From the NCBI GenBank assembly GCA_947626085.1, contig CANQQU010000001.1, positions 1 through 64,000 of the forward strand: a stretch of DNA of 64,000 bases. Direction: 5' to 3'. Positions 26,787 to 36,251 of the stretch are shown piece after piece (position 1 is the stretch's first letter; each line of letters opens with the position of its first letter). The notes under the pieces were generated by a model. That model had not been told where the DNA came from. It was given only the letters and a program-made list of their open reading frames with translations, and made no database searches. The translations under genes were made by a program, and so were the position numbers. This DNA is from an uncultured Oscillospiraceae bacterium (lineage in GTDB: Bacteria; Bacillota; Clostridia; Oscillospirales; Oscillospiraceae).

Positions 26787-28199
26787 ATGCGGCAAAAAGT
26801 GACAGTCCTGGAGCATCTCACGACCCTGGCGCTGAAAGCCCTGACGTACACAGCGGGCAAGATCTCCGAGCTGGCGAGTACGACAGCCTCCGCTATTTCA
26901 GAGCTTGAAAACAAGGTTACAACCGCCGCAAAGACCGCCGTGGCGGACAAGGTGACCTTTGCCGACGGGGAGACGTTTCAGCAGAAGCTTGACGCCGGGA
27001 AGCTGACCGGGCCCCCGGGCCAGACCGGCCCTACGCCCACTGTTAAGGCCGTTGCGGCGGGCACAATCGGAACACCCGGCACACCTACCGTCACAGCCTC
27101 GCAGTCCGGGAGCACGGTCACGCTTACCTTTGACCACCTCAAAGGCGCGACCGGGGCTCCTGGGTCCAACGCCAATGTCACCGGCGGCGCCAGCTCCATC
27201 GTAACAGCCAATCTGACTGCTGGCCGGGCACTGGTGTCCGACGCCAACGGCAAGGTGGCGGTGTCGGATATCACATCCGCTGTACTGGCATTCCTTTCGG
27301 GAGTGACTTCCAACGTCCAGTCCCAGCTTAACGCCAAGTTGCCCCTGACCGGCGGGACCGTTACCGGCACCCTGATCCTGTCCAAGACCACCGACGCCTC
27401 CGGCACTGCCAACAGCAGCCCGGCCCTGATCGTTGGCGGCGCAGTGACCGCCCAGCATTTGGAGCTTGATTCCAATGAGGTCATGGCGAAGAAAAACGCC
27501 ACCGCCACGGATACTCTGTTTCTCAACAATGAAGGCGGTCTGGTCACAGTAGGTTCTGGAGGGCTCCAGAACAACGGTGATCTGACCATGAGCGGCGCCA
27601 CACGGCAGATCAAGTACGCCTCCGGCAAACGGACCGCAGCGCCCATCAGCTTTTATGCCGGAGACGAAAACGGCTCCGGCGTTGTGATCGGCGACGGTGG
27701 GCGGACCATTATCGGCGGCGGCGAGGCTGCTCAGAACCTGCACGGCGCGTTGACTGGAGCAGAAGGGAGCGAGGAACTCCACCTGGCAAATGATGGGACC
27801 ATTCAGCTGCATACCAACTGCCAGACCATCGCCAGCCGCCGCACCTTCACCTTCCAGAACGATGGCCGGCTCTCCGGCGTGGCGAATCCAACGGCAGCGA
27901 CGGACGTGGCCAATAAGCAGTATGCGGATACAAAGCAACAAAAGTTCGTCCGCCAGGAGGTGACCTTGACTGTTGCCGGGTGGAACGCCAGCGCCAAGAC
28001 CCAGACCGTCACCGTCACCGGCGTCTCCGCCAAGGAGACGGACCAGCTCATCATCCCGGTCCCGGCCCTGGCAAACCGGGAGGCCTACCAGGAGGCGGGC
28101 ATCCAAGCCACCGCGCAGGAGGCCAATCGTGTGACCTTTACGGCTGAGACGATCCCCACGGTTGCGCTGACGGTGTATGTGGCGGTGGCCAAGTTTTGA
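26787..28199 (+). CDS. Large tail fibre protein with short collagen-like segment
   Basis: 470 aa; [10 protein letters not shown] and [10 protein letters not shown] segments; C-terminal domain repeated at 28963-29111. Confidence 0.7.
   Translation: MRQKVTVLEHLTTLALKALTYTAGKISELASTTASAISELENKVTTAAKTAVADKVTFADGETFQQKLDAGKLTGPPGQTGPTPTVKAVAAGTIGTPGTPTVTASQSGSTVTLTFDHLKGATGAPGSNANVTGGASSIVTANLTAGRALVSDANGKVAVSDITSAVLAFLSGVTSNVQSQLNAKLPLTGGTVTGTLILSKTTDASGTANSSPALIVGGAVTAQHLELDSNEVMAKKNATATDTLFLNNEGGLVTVGSGGLQNNGDLTMSGATRQIKYASGKRTAAPISFYAGDENGSGVVIGDGGRTIIGGGEAAQNLHGALTGAEGSEELHLANDGTIQLHTNCQTIASRRTFTFQNDGRLSGVANPTAATDVANKQYADTKQQKFVRQEVTLTVAGWNASAKTQTVTVTGVSAKETDQLIIPVPALANREAYQEAGIQATAQEANRVTFTAETIPTVALTVYVAVAKF
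27996..28144 (+). repeat. Direct repeat copy 1 (149 bp)
   Basis: AAGACCCAGACCGTCACC…GTGTGACCTTTACGGC, 4 mismatches by eye versus 28963-29111. Confidence 0.9.
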
Positions 28200-28230
28200 C
28201 AACCCATAAAAACGATAAGGAGGAAAATCG

Positions 28231-28278
28231 ATGAAAGTAATTACGCGCAAGCCTGATCTCATGCGGGGGGGGGTATGA
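28231..28278 (+). CDS. Leader ORF 1 with 9-G tract (frame broken: MKVITRKPDLMRGGV*)
   Basis: SD AAGGAGG; G9 at 28265-28273; with 8 G the ORF would read …MRGGYDLTYTVISQEVAA* and end at 28318. Confidence 0.6.
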   Translation: MKVITRKPDLMRGGV

Positions 28279-28314
28279 CCTAACCTATACTGTCATCTCT
28301 CAGGAGGTGGCAGC

Positions 28315-28689
28315 ATGATCTTCAATCCGATTTTTGTCGGCGGCAGGGTCAAAAACGTGGTGCTCAACCCCTCATATGTTACGGTCAAATACGACATGCA
28401 AACGGACCACCAAACGACCATCACCATCACATATGACCTTGCAAGGCAGAAAAACACCTGCTTCATCATTACGTTGCACATGCTGAATGGGACAAAAGAC
28501 GACCTTGTAATTGTGGTTTTCCCTGGCGAAGAGAGAGCAACCTGGGAATCTGACTACCCAGGTAGTCTTTTTCACAGTTTCACAATGTCAAAAGAGTCAG
28601 ACAATACGTTCAAACTTGTTATGACCCATGACAGCGTAATGCTCAGCCTCGACACAGCTCAATTTATACATGTCGCCTGCGAGATGTAG
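28315..28689 (+). CDS. Small phage cassette protein 1
   Basis: MIFNPIFVGGRVKNVVLNPSYVTVKYD…; SD AGGAGGTGG; paralogue of 30222 and 30722 ORFs. Confidence 0.7.
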   Translation: MIFNPIFVGGRVKNVVLNPSYVTVKYDMQTDHQTTITITYDLARQKNTCFIITLHMLNGTKDDLVIVVFPGEERATWESDYPGSLFHSFTMSKESDNTFKLVMTHDSVMLSLDTAQFIHVACEM

Positions 28690-28722
28690 GCGAAAAAATT
28701 CACTTTTCCCGCCGGCGGCGGG

Positions 28723-29184
28723 ATGCAGGAGGTGTCAAATGATTTGAAAGGTATCGTAAACGTACCGGCGGGCAGCGGGATGATCGCCACCCACAATACG
28801 GACCCAATGGCCCATCCCGATATCCGGGAGGCGCTGAAAGAAGATAAATCAGCCCAGGCCGACATCCGAAAAAAGATGGAATCCCTGGAGAAGACCCTGA
28901 CCCAGCAGGAGATCAAGCGCCGGAAGGTCACGTTGACCACGCAGGGGTGGAGCGCGGAAGAAAAGACCCAGACCGTCACCGTCACCGGCGTCTCCGCCAA
29001 GGAGACGGACCAGCTCATCATCCCGGTCCCGGCCCTGGCAAACCGGGAGGCCTACCAGGAGGCGGGGATCCAGACCACCGCGCAGGAGGCCGATCGTGTG
29101 ACCTTTACGGCCTGGTCCGTCCCTAAGGAGGATCTGACGGTGTTCGTTGCCATTATCCCGTATGGAGGAGGTGCCGACAAATGA
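28723..29184 (+). CDS. Tail fibre C-terminal-domain protein
   Basis: Shares its C-terminal ~50 aa with the 26787-28199 fibre; open frame extends upstream to the TAG of the previous ORF. Confidence 0.6.
   Translation: MQEVSNDLKGIVNVPAGSGMIATHNTDPMAHPDIREALKEDKSAQADIRKKMESLEKTLTQQEIKRRKVTLTTQGWSAEEKTQTVTVTGVSAKETDQLIIPVPALANREAYQEAGIQTTAQEADRVTFTAWSVPKEDLTVFVAIIPYGGGADK
28963..29111 (+). repeat. Direct repeat copy 2 (149 bp)
   Basis: See copy 1 at 27996-28144. Confidence 0.9.
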
Positions 29185-29546
29185 TCTGCAACAATTCCAG
29201 TGCTGCCGCCGGTGGTAGCATCAAAGACCTGACGATCGACCCGCCGGAGTTTTCCCATTCAGGAAACTGGAACGACTATAGATCGGCATATATCCACACG
29301 TTCAGCGGCTTGACAAAGGACAAACTTGGAAAGGGCGTCATTGTCGCGGTCGTCGTGGGATATGCGGAAACGTATGGTGGATACGTAAAAGTGTACATCT
29401 CCCCGGACGGCACTGCGGAGGTTGTCTCGTCCGGAAATGGCGTCAGTATTGCATCCCCATATAACCCGTCTGTGGGAACTCTGGCCTTCAGTGTCGAGGC
29501 AAGCCAATCTGGCAGTGCGAATTACTTCATCCTTCGGAGAGACTAG
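29181..29546 (+). CDS. Small phage protein, possible divergent member of the cassette family
   Basis: ATGA overlap with upstream ORF; IKDLTIDPPEFSHSGNW resembles the paralogues' V/T-x-N/H-P-x-Y/W start; similar length (121 aa). Confidence 0.55.
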   Translation: MICNNSSAAAGGSIKDLTIDPPEFSHSGNWNDYRSAYIHTFSGLTKDKLGKGVIVAVVVGYAETYGGYVKVYISPDGTAEVVSSGNGVSIASPYNPSVGTLAFSVEASQSGSANYFILRRD

Positions 29547-29556
29547 GAGGGCCGCC

Positions 29557-29859
29557 ATGGATTTTAACGCATTTTTGGATTCCATCGTAAAGCTCTCGGC
29601 GATCCTCTCCGCCCTGGGGGCGATCATTGGATTGCTATTCTGCTGCTTCCAATTCGTGATCCGCCAGCGAGAGCAGGACAAGGAAATCGCCGCCATCCGC
29701 AAAGATATTGCCACCTCCCGCAAGGAGCAGGCCCTGGTCTGCTACGGGGTCATGGCCTGCCTCAAAGGGCTTAAGGAGCAGGGCTGCGACGGCCCAGTGA
29801 CCGACGCCCTCAACAAAATGGAAAAGTACTTAAACCAGGCCGCCCACGAGGAGCTCTGA
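29557..29859 (+). CDS. Small phage membrane protein (lysis-associated?)
   Basis: MDFNAFLDSIVKLSAILSALGAIIGLLFCCFQFVIRQREQDKEIAAIRKDI: one TM plus coiled coil; SD AGGAGG. Confidence 0.55.
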   Translation: MDFNAFLDSIVKLSAILSALGAIIGLLFCCFQFVIRQREQDKEIAAIRKDIATSRKEQALVCYGVMACLKGLKEQGCDGPVTDALNKMEKYLNQAAHEEL

Positions 29860-29862
29860 GCC

Positions 29863-30126
29863 ATGGCCAGACGGCGCGGAAAATTTCGCCGGTGGTGGCG
29901 CTCCGCCGGCATGATGGACCGGATTCTGGTCTGTCTGGCGGTGTTCCTGCTGGCATTCACCGTGGCCATGATCGCCATCCACATCCGCTGCGGCACCACG
30001 CCGGACACGCTGATCGTCAGCGTCTTCGGCGTCTGCGGCGGGGAATGCGGGGTCATGGGCTGGATCAAGTCCGCCAAAGAGCGCAACCAGGAGCGCAAGT
30101 GGCGCGACCAAGAAAATAATCAGTAA
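29863..30126 (+). CDS. Small phage membrane protein
   Basis: 87 aa with two hydrophobic segments (ILVCLAVFLLAFTVAMIAI; TLIVSVFGVCGGECGVMGWI). Confidence 0.55.
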   Translation: MARRRGKFRRWWRSAGMMDRILVCLAVFLLAFTVAMIAIHIRCGTTPDTLIVSVFGVCGGECGVMGWIKSAKERNQERKWRDQENNQ

Positions 30127-30138
30127 GGAGGATCATCT

Positions 30139-30225
30139 ATGTCTACCAAGCAAATCCATCCCACCGTCATGCGGGGGGGGTATGAGCTGACCAACCCCGT
30201 CACCTCTTTGGAGGTGGCGGAATGA
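30139..30225 (+). CDS. Leader ORF 2 with 8-G tract (intact: MSTKQIHPTVMRGGYELTNPVTSLEVAE*)
   Basis: SD TAAGGAGG; G8 at 30173-30180; stop overlaps next start (ATGA). Confidence 0.6.
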   Translation: MSTKQIHPTVMRGGYELTNPVTSLEVAE

Positions 30226-30623
30226 TTCTGAATCCGTTTGGGACCGACGGCGTCAAGGTGAAGAAAGCTGTTACACATCCCGATTATATCCATGTGGCTG
30301 TGGTCGCTGAGTATCAGAACGAAAAACATACGACGGTTACGATCACCTGTGATGCAATCCGGAAAAAGACCACGATCTACTCCGTCTTAGTGACATATGG
30401 TAATGGTCTTACGGGCAATCCGTACTTTACAATTACCTTCCTTCCAAATGGGGAGTATATCGTATCGCCTTATGATGCCAACACAAATATTATAAGATAT
30501 TCCGTAACGGCTTATGATGCAAAGACGGGTGACATTACGATTGATGTCACATCCAGCACTTTCTGGAATCTAAACAGTTTCACAGTTTACGAGCAATATG
30601 TTGTAGTTGCCTACGAGCTGTAG
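30222..30623 (+). CDS. Small phage cassette protein 2
   Basis: MILNPFGTDGVKVKKAVTHPDYIHVAVVAEYQNEKHTTVTITCDAIRKK…; paralogue of cassette proteins 1 and 3. Confidence 0.7.
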   Translation: MILNPFGTDGVKVKKAVTHPDYIHVAVVAEYQNEKHTTVTITCDAIRKKTTIYSVLVTYGNGLTGNPYFTITFLPNGEYIVSPYDANTNIIRYSVTAYDAKTGDITIDVTSSTFWNLNSFTVYEQYVVVAYEL

Positions 30624-30640
30624 GCAGAAAGGAGCAACAA

Positions 30641-30685
30641 ATGATGATTCAAAAAGCAACCATTCTTCTGCGGGGGGGGGTATGA
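30641..30685 (+). CDS. Leader ORF 3 with 9-G tract (frame broken: MMIQKATILLRGGV*)
   Basis: SD AAAGGAG; G9 at 30672-30680; with 8 G it would read …[18 protein letters not shown] to 30725. Confidence 0.6.
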   Translation: MMIQKATILLRGGV

Positions 30686-30721
30686 CTTAGTCCATACCAC
30701 CCCCAGCAAGGGGGTGGGGAG

Positions 30722-31099
30722 ATGATCTTCAACCCAGTATATAGCAGAGGGATGAAAGTAAAAGAAGTTATCCTGAATCCAGATTGGATTACCGCAAATT
30801 GTACTAGCCCAGAGAGAAACGCAGGCATTATGACTGTGACCTATAATCCGAAAAAGGCGAGGGATGCTGTTTTTTCGGTCATTATTCCAATGCTCCTTAC
30901 CAAGAAGGAGCCGGCAATTGCAATTACCTTTTTCCCAAATGGAGAGTATCAAGTCCTCAACAATACGGGCACGGTAGTGGCAAACTGCAACATCTCTTAC
31001 GATCTGGTTGTTGGACAGTTCACGATGAGTTTTACATCAAACTATATGACGCCGGCCGTAGCCTCCGATTATATCTGGGCTGTTGTTTATGCAGTATAA
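30722..31099 (+). CDS. Small phage cassette protein 3
   Basis: [47 protein letters not shown]…; paralogue of cassette proteins 1 and 2. Confidence 0.7.
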   Translation: MIFNPVYSRGMKVKEVILNPDWITANCTSPERNAGIMTVTYNPKKARDAVFSVIIPMLLTKKEPAIAITFFPNGEYQVLNNTGTVVANCNISYDLVVGQFTMSFTSNYMTPAVASDYIWAVVYAV

Positions 31100-31137
31100 G
31101 GCGGCATAGGCCGCAAAAGAAAGGAGCAAAAAGAGCA

Positions 31138-32049
31138 ATGACTGAACAAGATCTGCGGCAGAAGGTCGCGGACATCATCAACGGCTGGTTGGGATCCACC
31201 AGGGGCGACGCCAAGCACCTGGAGATCCTCAGCATCTACAATAATCACAAGCCCCTGGCCCGCAGCTACCCCGTCCAGGTGAGCGACGCCCACTGTGCCA
31301 CCACTACCTCCGCCGCCTATATCGCCGCTGGCATGGCGGACTGGACCGGCACAGAGTGCGGCGTGGAAAAGTACATCGAGATCGCCAAGAAGAAGGGCAT
31401 CTGGGTGGAGAATGACGCGTACCGTCCCAGCGTCGGCGACGCCTGCGTGTACTGCTGGGAGGACAGCGGTGTGGGGGACTGCACCGGCGACGGGGACCAC
31501 ATCGGCATCGTCACGGCCGTGAGCGGCAATACCTTTGTTGTCACCGAGGGCAACATCAACGGCGGCCAGGTGGGCAAGCGGACCATGCAGGTCAATGGCC
31601 GGTACATCCGGGGCTTCTTTGCTCCCGACTTTACGGCGGCCGCCAAGGCCCTGTCCGGTACCGCCGCCAAGCCCAGCGATACCGTTGGCAGCTCCAAGCC
31701 TCAGGAGGAGACGGTCTACATCGTCAAGCTGGGAGATACCCTCTCCGGCATTGCCGCCAAGTACGGCACTACTTATCAGGCCCTTGCCGCCTACAACGGC
31801 ATCGCCAATCCCAACCTGATCCACGTCGGCCAGCAGATCCGCATCCCCGGCACCGGCGCCAAGACCTGGCGCAAGGGCGATAAGGTCCGGGTGGCCAAGG
31901 GCGCCAAGACCTACACCGGCGGCGGCCTGGCCTCCTGGGTATACAGCACCACCTTCGGGGTGATCCAGGTGGACGACGACCGGGTGGTTATCGGTATCAA
32001 CGGCCAGGTCACGGCGGCAATGCACGCCAAGGACCTGATCCAGGGCTAG
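31138..32049 (+). CDS. Endolysin: CHAP-like amidohydrolase + LysM + SH3-like C-terminus
   Basis: [13 protein letters not shown]…[22 protein letters not shown]; Lys[46 protein letters not shown]. Confidence 0.8.
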   Translation: MTEQDLRQKVADIINGWLGSTRGDAKHLEILSIYNNHKPLARSYPVQVSDAHCATTTSAAYIAAGMADWTGTECGVEKYIEIAKKKGIWVENDAYRPSVGDACVYCWEDSGVGDCTGDGDHIGIVTAVSGNTFVVTEGNINGGQVGKRTMQVNGRYIRGFFAPDFTAAAKALSGTAAKPSDTVGSSKPQEETVYIVKLGDTLSGIAAKYGTTYQALAAYNGIANPNLIHVGQQIRIPGTGAKTWRKGDKVRVAKGAKTYTGGGLASWVYSTTFGVIQVDDDRVVIGINGQVTAAMHAKDLIQG

Positions 32050-32058
32050 GAGGCAACT

Positions 32059-32493
32059 ATGGAAAGTGTGATTCGTTTGGTTATCGGCCTGGTGCTGCTG
32101 GTGGTCGCCAACGTGGTTCTGGGCAGTCTCGACGCCATGTTCGCCGGGACCTTCGACTGGAAGCGTTTTTGGAAAGGCGTCCTGAAGGGCGGGGTCGCCG
32201 CCGCCTGTTTTGCCGGCTTTTACGCCGCTGGGCGCCTGAATCCCACCATTGTGGCTATTGACCTGGGTGGCGAGTCCATCAACCTGGCCACCGCCGCCAA
32301 CGCCTCCATGGTAGCTGCCTACGCCTTGTATGCCAAAGAGGTCTTTACGAAATTGACCAGTATGATCCTTTCTCACACCGACGACCCCGCTGTCTCCGAG
32401 GGAACGGCCTCTGATCCCCCTGATGATTCCAAGGACGGGGAAGGAGATCCCCCGGAACCTTCCGAGGAAGATAGTCCTTTGCCCGACGACTAA
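32059..32493 (+). CDS. Phage holin family protein
   Basis: Hydrophobic N-terminus (VIRLVIGLVLLVVANVVLGSLD), acidic tail, next to endolysin. Confidence 0.65.
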   Translation: MESVIRLVIGLVLLVVANVVLGSLDAMFAGTFDWKRFWKGVLKGGVAAACFAGFYAAGRLNPTIVAIDLGGESINLATAANASMVAAYALYAKEVFTKLTSMILSHTDDPAVSEGTASDPPDDSKDGEGDPPEPSEEDSPLPDD

Positions 32494-32497
32494 GCAA

Positions 32498-32537
32498 GCC
32501 CCCTTCCAGGTTTCACCCTGGAAGGGGGCGCTTTTTT
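32498..32537 (+). terminator. Strong intrinsic terminator at end of prophage late operon
   Basis: GCCCCCTTCCAGG-tttcac-CCTGGAAGGGGGC-gc-TTTTTT. Confidence 0.85.
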
Positions 32538-32638
32538 GTTTTTAGAAATTCTCGATATTGTAGTATCATTTTAGTATCACGGCGCCAAAAAAGAGCCCCG
32601 GAGCCCTTGATTTTCAAGGGTTCCGGGGAGTTTGTTTA

Positions 32639-34177
32639 TCATTCCCACTCAATCGTGGCCGGGGGTTTGGAGGTGATGTCGTAGACCACGCGGTTGATGC
32701 CCTTGACGTGGTTGATGATGTCGCCGGAGATGGCGTCCAGCAGCTCGTAGGGGATTCGGGCCCATTTGGCGGTCATAAAATCGTCGGTGGTCACTGCCCG
32801 GAGGGCCAGGGTATAGTCGTAGGTGCGCCCGTCGCCCATGACGCCCACGGAGCGGGTGTTGGTCAGCACCGCGAAATACTGGCCGATGTCCTTGCTCACG
32901 CCGGATTTTTCCAGAGCGCCGCGGAAAATGGCGTCCGCGTCCTGAAGGGCGGCGATCTTCTCCCGGGTCACTTCGCCGATGACCCGAATGGCCAGCCCGG
33001 GGCCGGGGAAGGGCTGCCGGTTCACCAGGGCCTCGGGAAGGCCCATGGCCCGGCCCAGCTCCCGGACCTCATCCTTGAACAGCAGCCGCAGAGGCTCCAG
33101 GATCTCCCGGAAGTCCACATGGTCGGGCAGGCCCCCCACATTGTGGTGGCTCTTGATCACGGCGGCGCTGCCGCTGCCGGACTCGATCACGTCGGGATAG
33201 ATGGTGCCCTGGGCCAGATAGTCCACCTTGCCCAGCTTTTTGGCCTCCGCCTCGAACACCCGGATAAATTCCTCCCCGATGATCTTCCGCTTGGCCTCCG
33301 GGTCCTCCACGCCGGCCAGGCGGCCCAGGAACCGGTCCTGGGCGTTGACCCGGATGAAGTTCAGGTCCATTTTGGAGAACACCGCCTCCACCTGGTCCCC
33401 CTCGTCCTTCCGCAGCAGGCCGTGGTCCACAAAAATACAGGTCAGCTGGCTGCCCACCGCTCTGCTCAGCAGTGCCGCCGCCACCGAGGAGTCCACGCCG
33501 CCGGACAGGGCCAGCAGCACCTTCTGCCGCCCCACCTTCTCCCGGAGCTGCCGGACGGCGGTGGTGACATAGTCCTCCATGACCCAGTCGCCGGTGGCGC
33601 CGCAGGCCCCGTAGAGGAAGCTGCGGAGCATCGCCAGCCCATGGTTGGTGTGGGACACCTCGGGGTGGAACTGGACGCCGTAGAAGCCCCGCTCCGGACA
33701 GGCGAAGGCCGCTACGGGGCAGGCGTCGGTGTGGGCGGTGACGGAAAAGCCCTCCGGCAGCCGGGAGACATAGTCTCCATGGCTCATCCAGGTGATATTT
33801 TCCTCCGGCAGGCCCTGGAACAGAAGACTGCCGCTGTCCAGATAGGTGGGGGTCCGGCCGTACTCCCGGGCGTCCTGCTCCCCGGCCTCCTGGACCGTGC
33901 CGCCCAGCTGATGGGCCATGAGCTGGCAGCCGTAGCAGATGCCCAGCATGGGAATGCCCAGGTTGAAAAGCGCCTGGGGCAGCCGGGGAGCGTTTTCCCC
34001 GTAGACGCTGTTGGGCCCGCCGGTGAGAATGATGCCGATGGGATCGTAGGCTTGCACGCTGTCCAGGGTCGCCTTGGCGGCGGGATGCACCTCGCAATAG
34101 ACATGGCACTCCCGCACCCGCCGGGCGATGAGCTGATTGTACTGTCCGCCGAAGTCCAGAATCAAGACCTTCTGCAT
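32639..34177 (-). CDS. guaA: GMP synthase (glutamine-hydrolysing)
   Basis: [23 protein letters not shown]…[15 protein letters not shown]…[16 protein letters not shown]…PPATIEWE. Confidence 0.97.
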   Translation of the reverse strand: MQKVLILDFGGQYNQLIARRVRECHVYCEVHPAAKATLDSVQAYDPIGIILTGGPNSVYGENAPRLPQALFNLGIPMLGICYGCQLMAHQLGGTVQEAGEQDAREYGRTPTYLDSGSLLFQGLPEENITWMSHGDYVSRLPEGFSVTAHTDACPVAAFACPERGFYGVQFHPEVSHTNHGLAMLRSFLYGACGATGDWVMEDYVTTAVRQLREKVGRQKVLLALSGGVDSSVAAALLSRAVGSQLTCIFVDHGLLRKDEGDQVEAVFSKMDLNFIRVNAQDRFLGRLAGVEDPEAKRKIIGEEFIRVFEAEAKKLGKVDYLAQGTIYPDVIESGSGSAAVIKSHHNVGGLPDHVDFREILEPLRLLFKDEVRELGRAMGLPEALVNRQPFPGPGLAIRVIGEVTREKIAALQDADAIFRGALEKSGVSKDIGQYFAVLTNTRSVGVMGDGRTYDYTLALRAVTTDDFMTAKWARIPYELLDAISGDIINHVKGINRVVYDITSKPPATIEWE

Positions 34178-34332
34178 AGTTGATCCTCCCAAAATGTTGC
34201 GCCGCGTTTCACGGCCGATTCTATGTTGTTGCCATTTTTTGATACAAACTGGTAAATTTTTCCCAAACCTCAACAGCTTGAGTTTCCTTAATGTGAAACA
34301 AGTAAAATGCTATTCCTCTTAAATTTAAAATA

Positions 34333-35046
34333 TTAATAATAGTATATTTTATCTTTTTTACGAGCATTGCATTTTGAACAAGTTACCTGTAGGTTTGACA
34401 AAACAGTTTTTCCGCCTTTTGAAACCGGCATAATATGATCAATCTGAAGCCCTACTTCATCAGGCATATATTTGCCGCAAATTTGACAAGTGTAATTGTC
34501 ACGAAGAATAACTGTATTTCGTAGTTCCTTTGTCATCAAATTTCTTTGATTCTTGCTGTAATACTGCCGAAGGGGTCGCTCATAAGAAATGGCTTCCAAT
34601 AGGTTTTTACGTTCTAAGAGATATGCATAATTGCATGTATATATATTTACTACTTGAGAAACCTTATAAGCATTTTTAACATAATTTGTTTGGCGATATC
34701 TGGTTTGCATTCTTGTAAATTTGAATTGAAATGCATTATTATAATCCAAACATTTTTGAAACTGCTTAATTCGATAACTCTTCAGTATGCTTTTATCTAT
34801 TTTTCTTCTGCATTGATCATTCCACGCTTTAAGCCTTTCAATATGTTGTTGGACTAAAGGGAATCCACCTTCAATTATAAAAACATCTATCAAATCATCA
34901 AAATGAGGATTCCTTTTCCCGGAGATATCAATAGAATAGATAAAATAAGGGTAATGAAATGGGGAGCGAAGAATAAAATAAAGGCAGCATAAAATTACTA
35001 AAATGATTATTGTAAAAGATACAATCATTGCTATCATAGGATCCAT
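34333..35046 (-). CDS. HNH endonuclease with N-terminal transmembrane helix
   Basis: MDPMIAMIVSFTIIILVILCCLYFIL…; HNH: VILRDNYTCQICGKYMPDEVGLQIDHIMPVSKGGKTVLSNLQVTCSKCNARK. Confidence 0.8.
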   Translation of the reverse strand: MDPMIAMIVSFTIIILVILCCLYFILRSPFHYPYFIYSIDISGKRNPHFDDLIDVFIIEGGFPLVQQHIERLKAWNDQCRRKIDKSILKSYRIKQFQKCLDYNNAFQFKFTRMQTRYRQTNYVKNAYKVSQVVNIYTCNYAYLLERKNLLEAISYERPLRQYYSKNQRNLMTKELRNTVILRDNYTCQICGKYMPDEVGLQIDHIMPVSKGGKTVLSNLQVTCSKCNARKKDKIYYY

Positions 35047-35322
35047 TGAAAAGTTCTCCCCTAAGTATCTAAAACACAACTATGTGTTATTAATATTATA
35101 ATGTCTTTTTTGTTAAGTCAAGGCTGTTTCACCATAACTTTATACTGCAAGCGGATAATTACACTGCAAAGGCGCGCTTTTCAATTATTTCTCGATTTTG
35201 CACCTAAAGTCTGCAGGATTATATCGACAAAGTTGGTTCTATTATGCCTGTTTTCGTTAAAAAACGCAAGTGGAAGTCGCGCTGATTTTCCCGGTTTTCC
35301 CGGCGCGGGAGTTGGGAAAAGT

Positions 35323-36210
35323 CTACAAATCCGGCACGTCCATCCGGGATTCCAGGACCATCCGGTGGCCTGTGACCGGGTGGGGGAAGGCCAGGCATTT
35401 GGCGCAGAGGGCCTGCCCCGTAAGCCCCAGTTCCCGGGAACGGGCCATGCTCTCCGGGCTAAAGTACTGGGGGTCCCCCAGAATGGGAAAGCCCATCCAG
35501 GCGCAGTGGACCCGGAGCTGATGGGTGCGGCCCGTGATGGGCGTCAGGGCCAGCTTGGAGCCCATTTCGCCCCGGGAAAGGGCCCGAAACTCTGTTCGGG
35601 CGGGCTTTCCTCGGGGGTCCACCTGCCGGAGCAGGCTGGGCAGGGGAAGCCGGGCGATGGGGGCGTCGATAACCCCACTATCCGCCGCCGGGCAGGGAAA
35701 AACCAGGGCATGATAGGTTTTTTCCAGCCGGTTTTCCCGGTGCAGGGCAGTCATGGCGGCGTGGACGTGGGAATTTTTTGCCAGCAGCACCAGCCCGTAG
35801 GTGTCCCGGTCCAGCCGGGTGACGGGGTGAAAGGCGCAGTCCTGCCCGGTCTGCCGGTAGTAAAACAGCACCCGGTTTGCCAGGGTGCCGGTGAGTTGTG
35901 ACCGGGAGGGGTGGATCAGCAGCCCGGCGGGCTTGTCCACCGCCAGCAGGTGATCGTCCTCATATAGGATGGTCAGTTCCCCCGCTTCCGGGGGATACTG
36001 GGCCTCCGGTTCCTCCAGAAGAACGGTGATCCGGTCCCCGGGAGCCACGTTGTAGTCCACCCAGACAGGCCGGCCGTTGACCAGGATCGCCTCCCGGCGC
36101 TTGAGCCGGTTGATCAGCCCCTGGGACATGGCCAGCTCCTGCCGTAAGAAGCCGGATAATCGCCCGGCCCGGGCGGCGGTGTGGGTCAGTTCCACTTGCC
36201 CACCTCCCAA
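35323..36210 (-). CDS. RluA-family pseudouridine synthase
   Basis: LLAVDKPAGLLIHPS…HPVTRLDRDTYGLVLLAK…GRTHQLRVHCAWMGFPILGDPQY. Confidence 0.9.
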   Translation of the reverse strand: MGGGQVELTHTAARAGRLSGFLRQELAMSQGLINRLKRREAILVNGRPVWVDYNVAPGDRITVLLEEPEAQYPPEAGELTILYEDDHLLAVDKPAGLLIHPSRSQLTGTLANRVLFYYRQTGQDCAFHPVTRLDRDTYGLVLLAKNSHVHAAMTALHRENRLEKTYHALVFPCPAADSGVIDAPIARLPLPSLLRQVDPRGKPARTEFRALSRGEMGSKLALTPITGRTHQLRVHCAWMGFPILGDPQYFSPESMARSRELGLTGQALCAKCLAFPHPVTGHRMVLESRMDVPDL

Positions 36211-36251
36211 AAGGATAGACCCTGCCCACGGTGGGCAGGGTCCCGAAAAAA

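Noticed and set aside
28231-28318. G tract causing fusion of leader and downstream protein
   Set aside because: Checked the frames: the frame of the downstream ATG meets TGA immediately after the G run (28276-28278), and the 8-G frame ends by ATGA overlap, so no G number gives a leader-protein fusion.
26787-31099. Diversity-generating retroelement acting on fibre genes
   Set aside because: No reverse transcriptase ORF or adenine-biased template/variable repeat pair is visible; the 149-bp repeats differ by only a few mixed substitutions.
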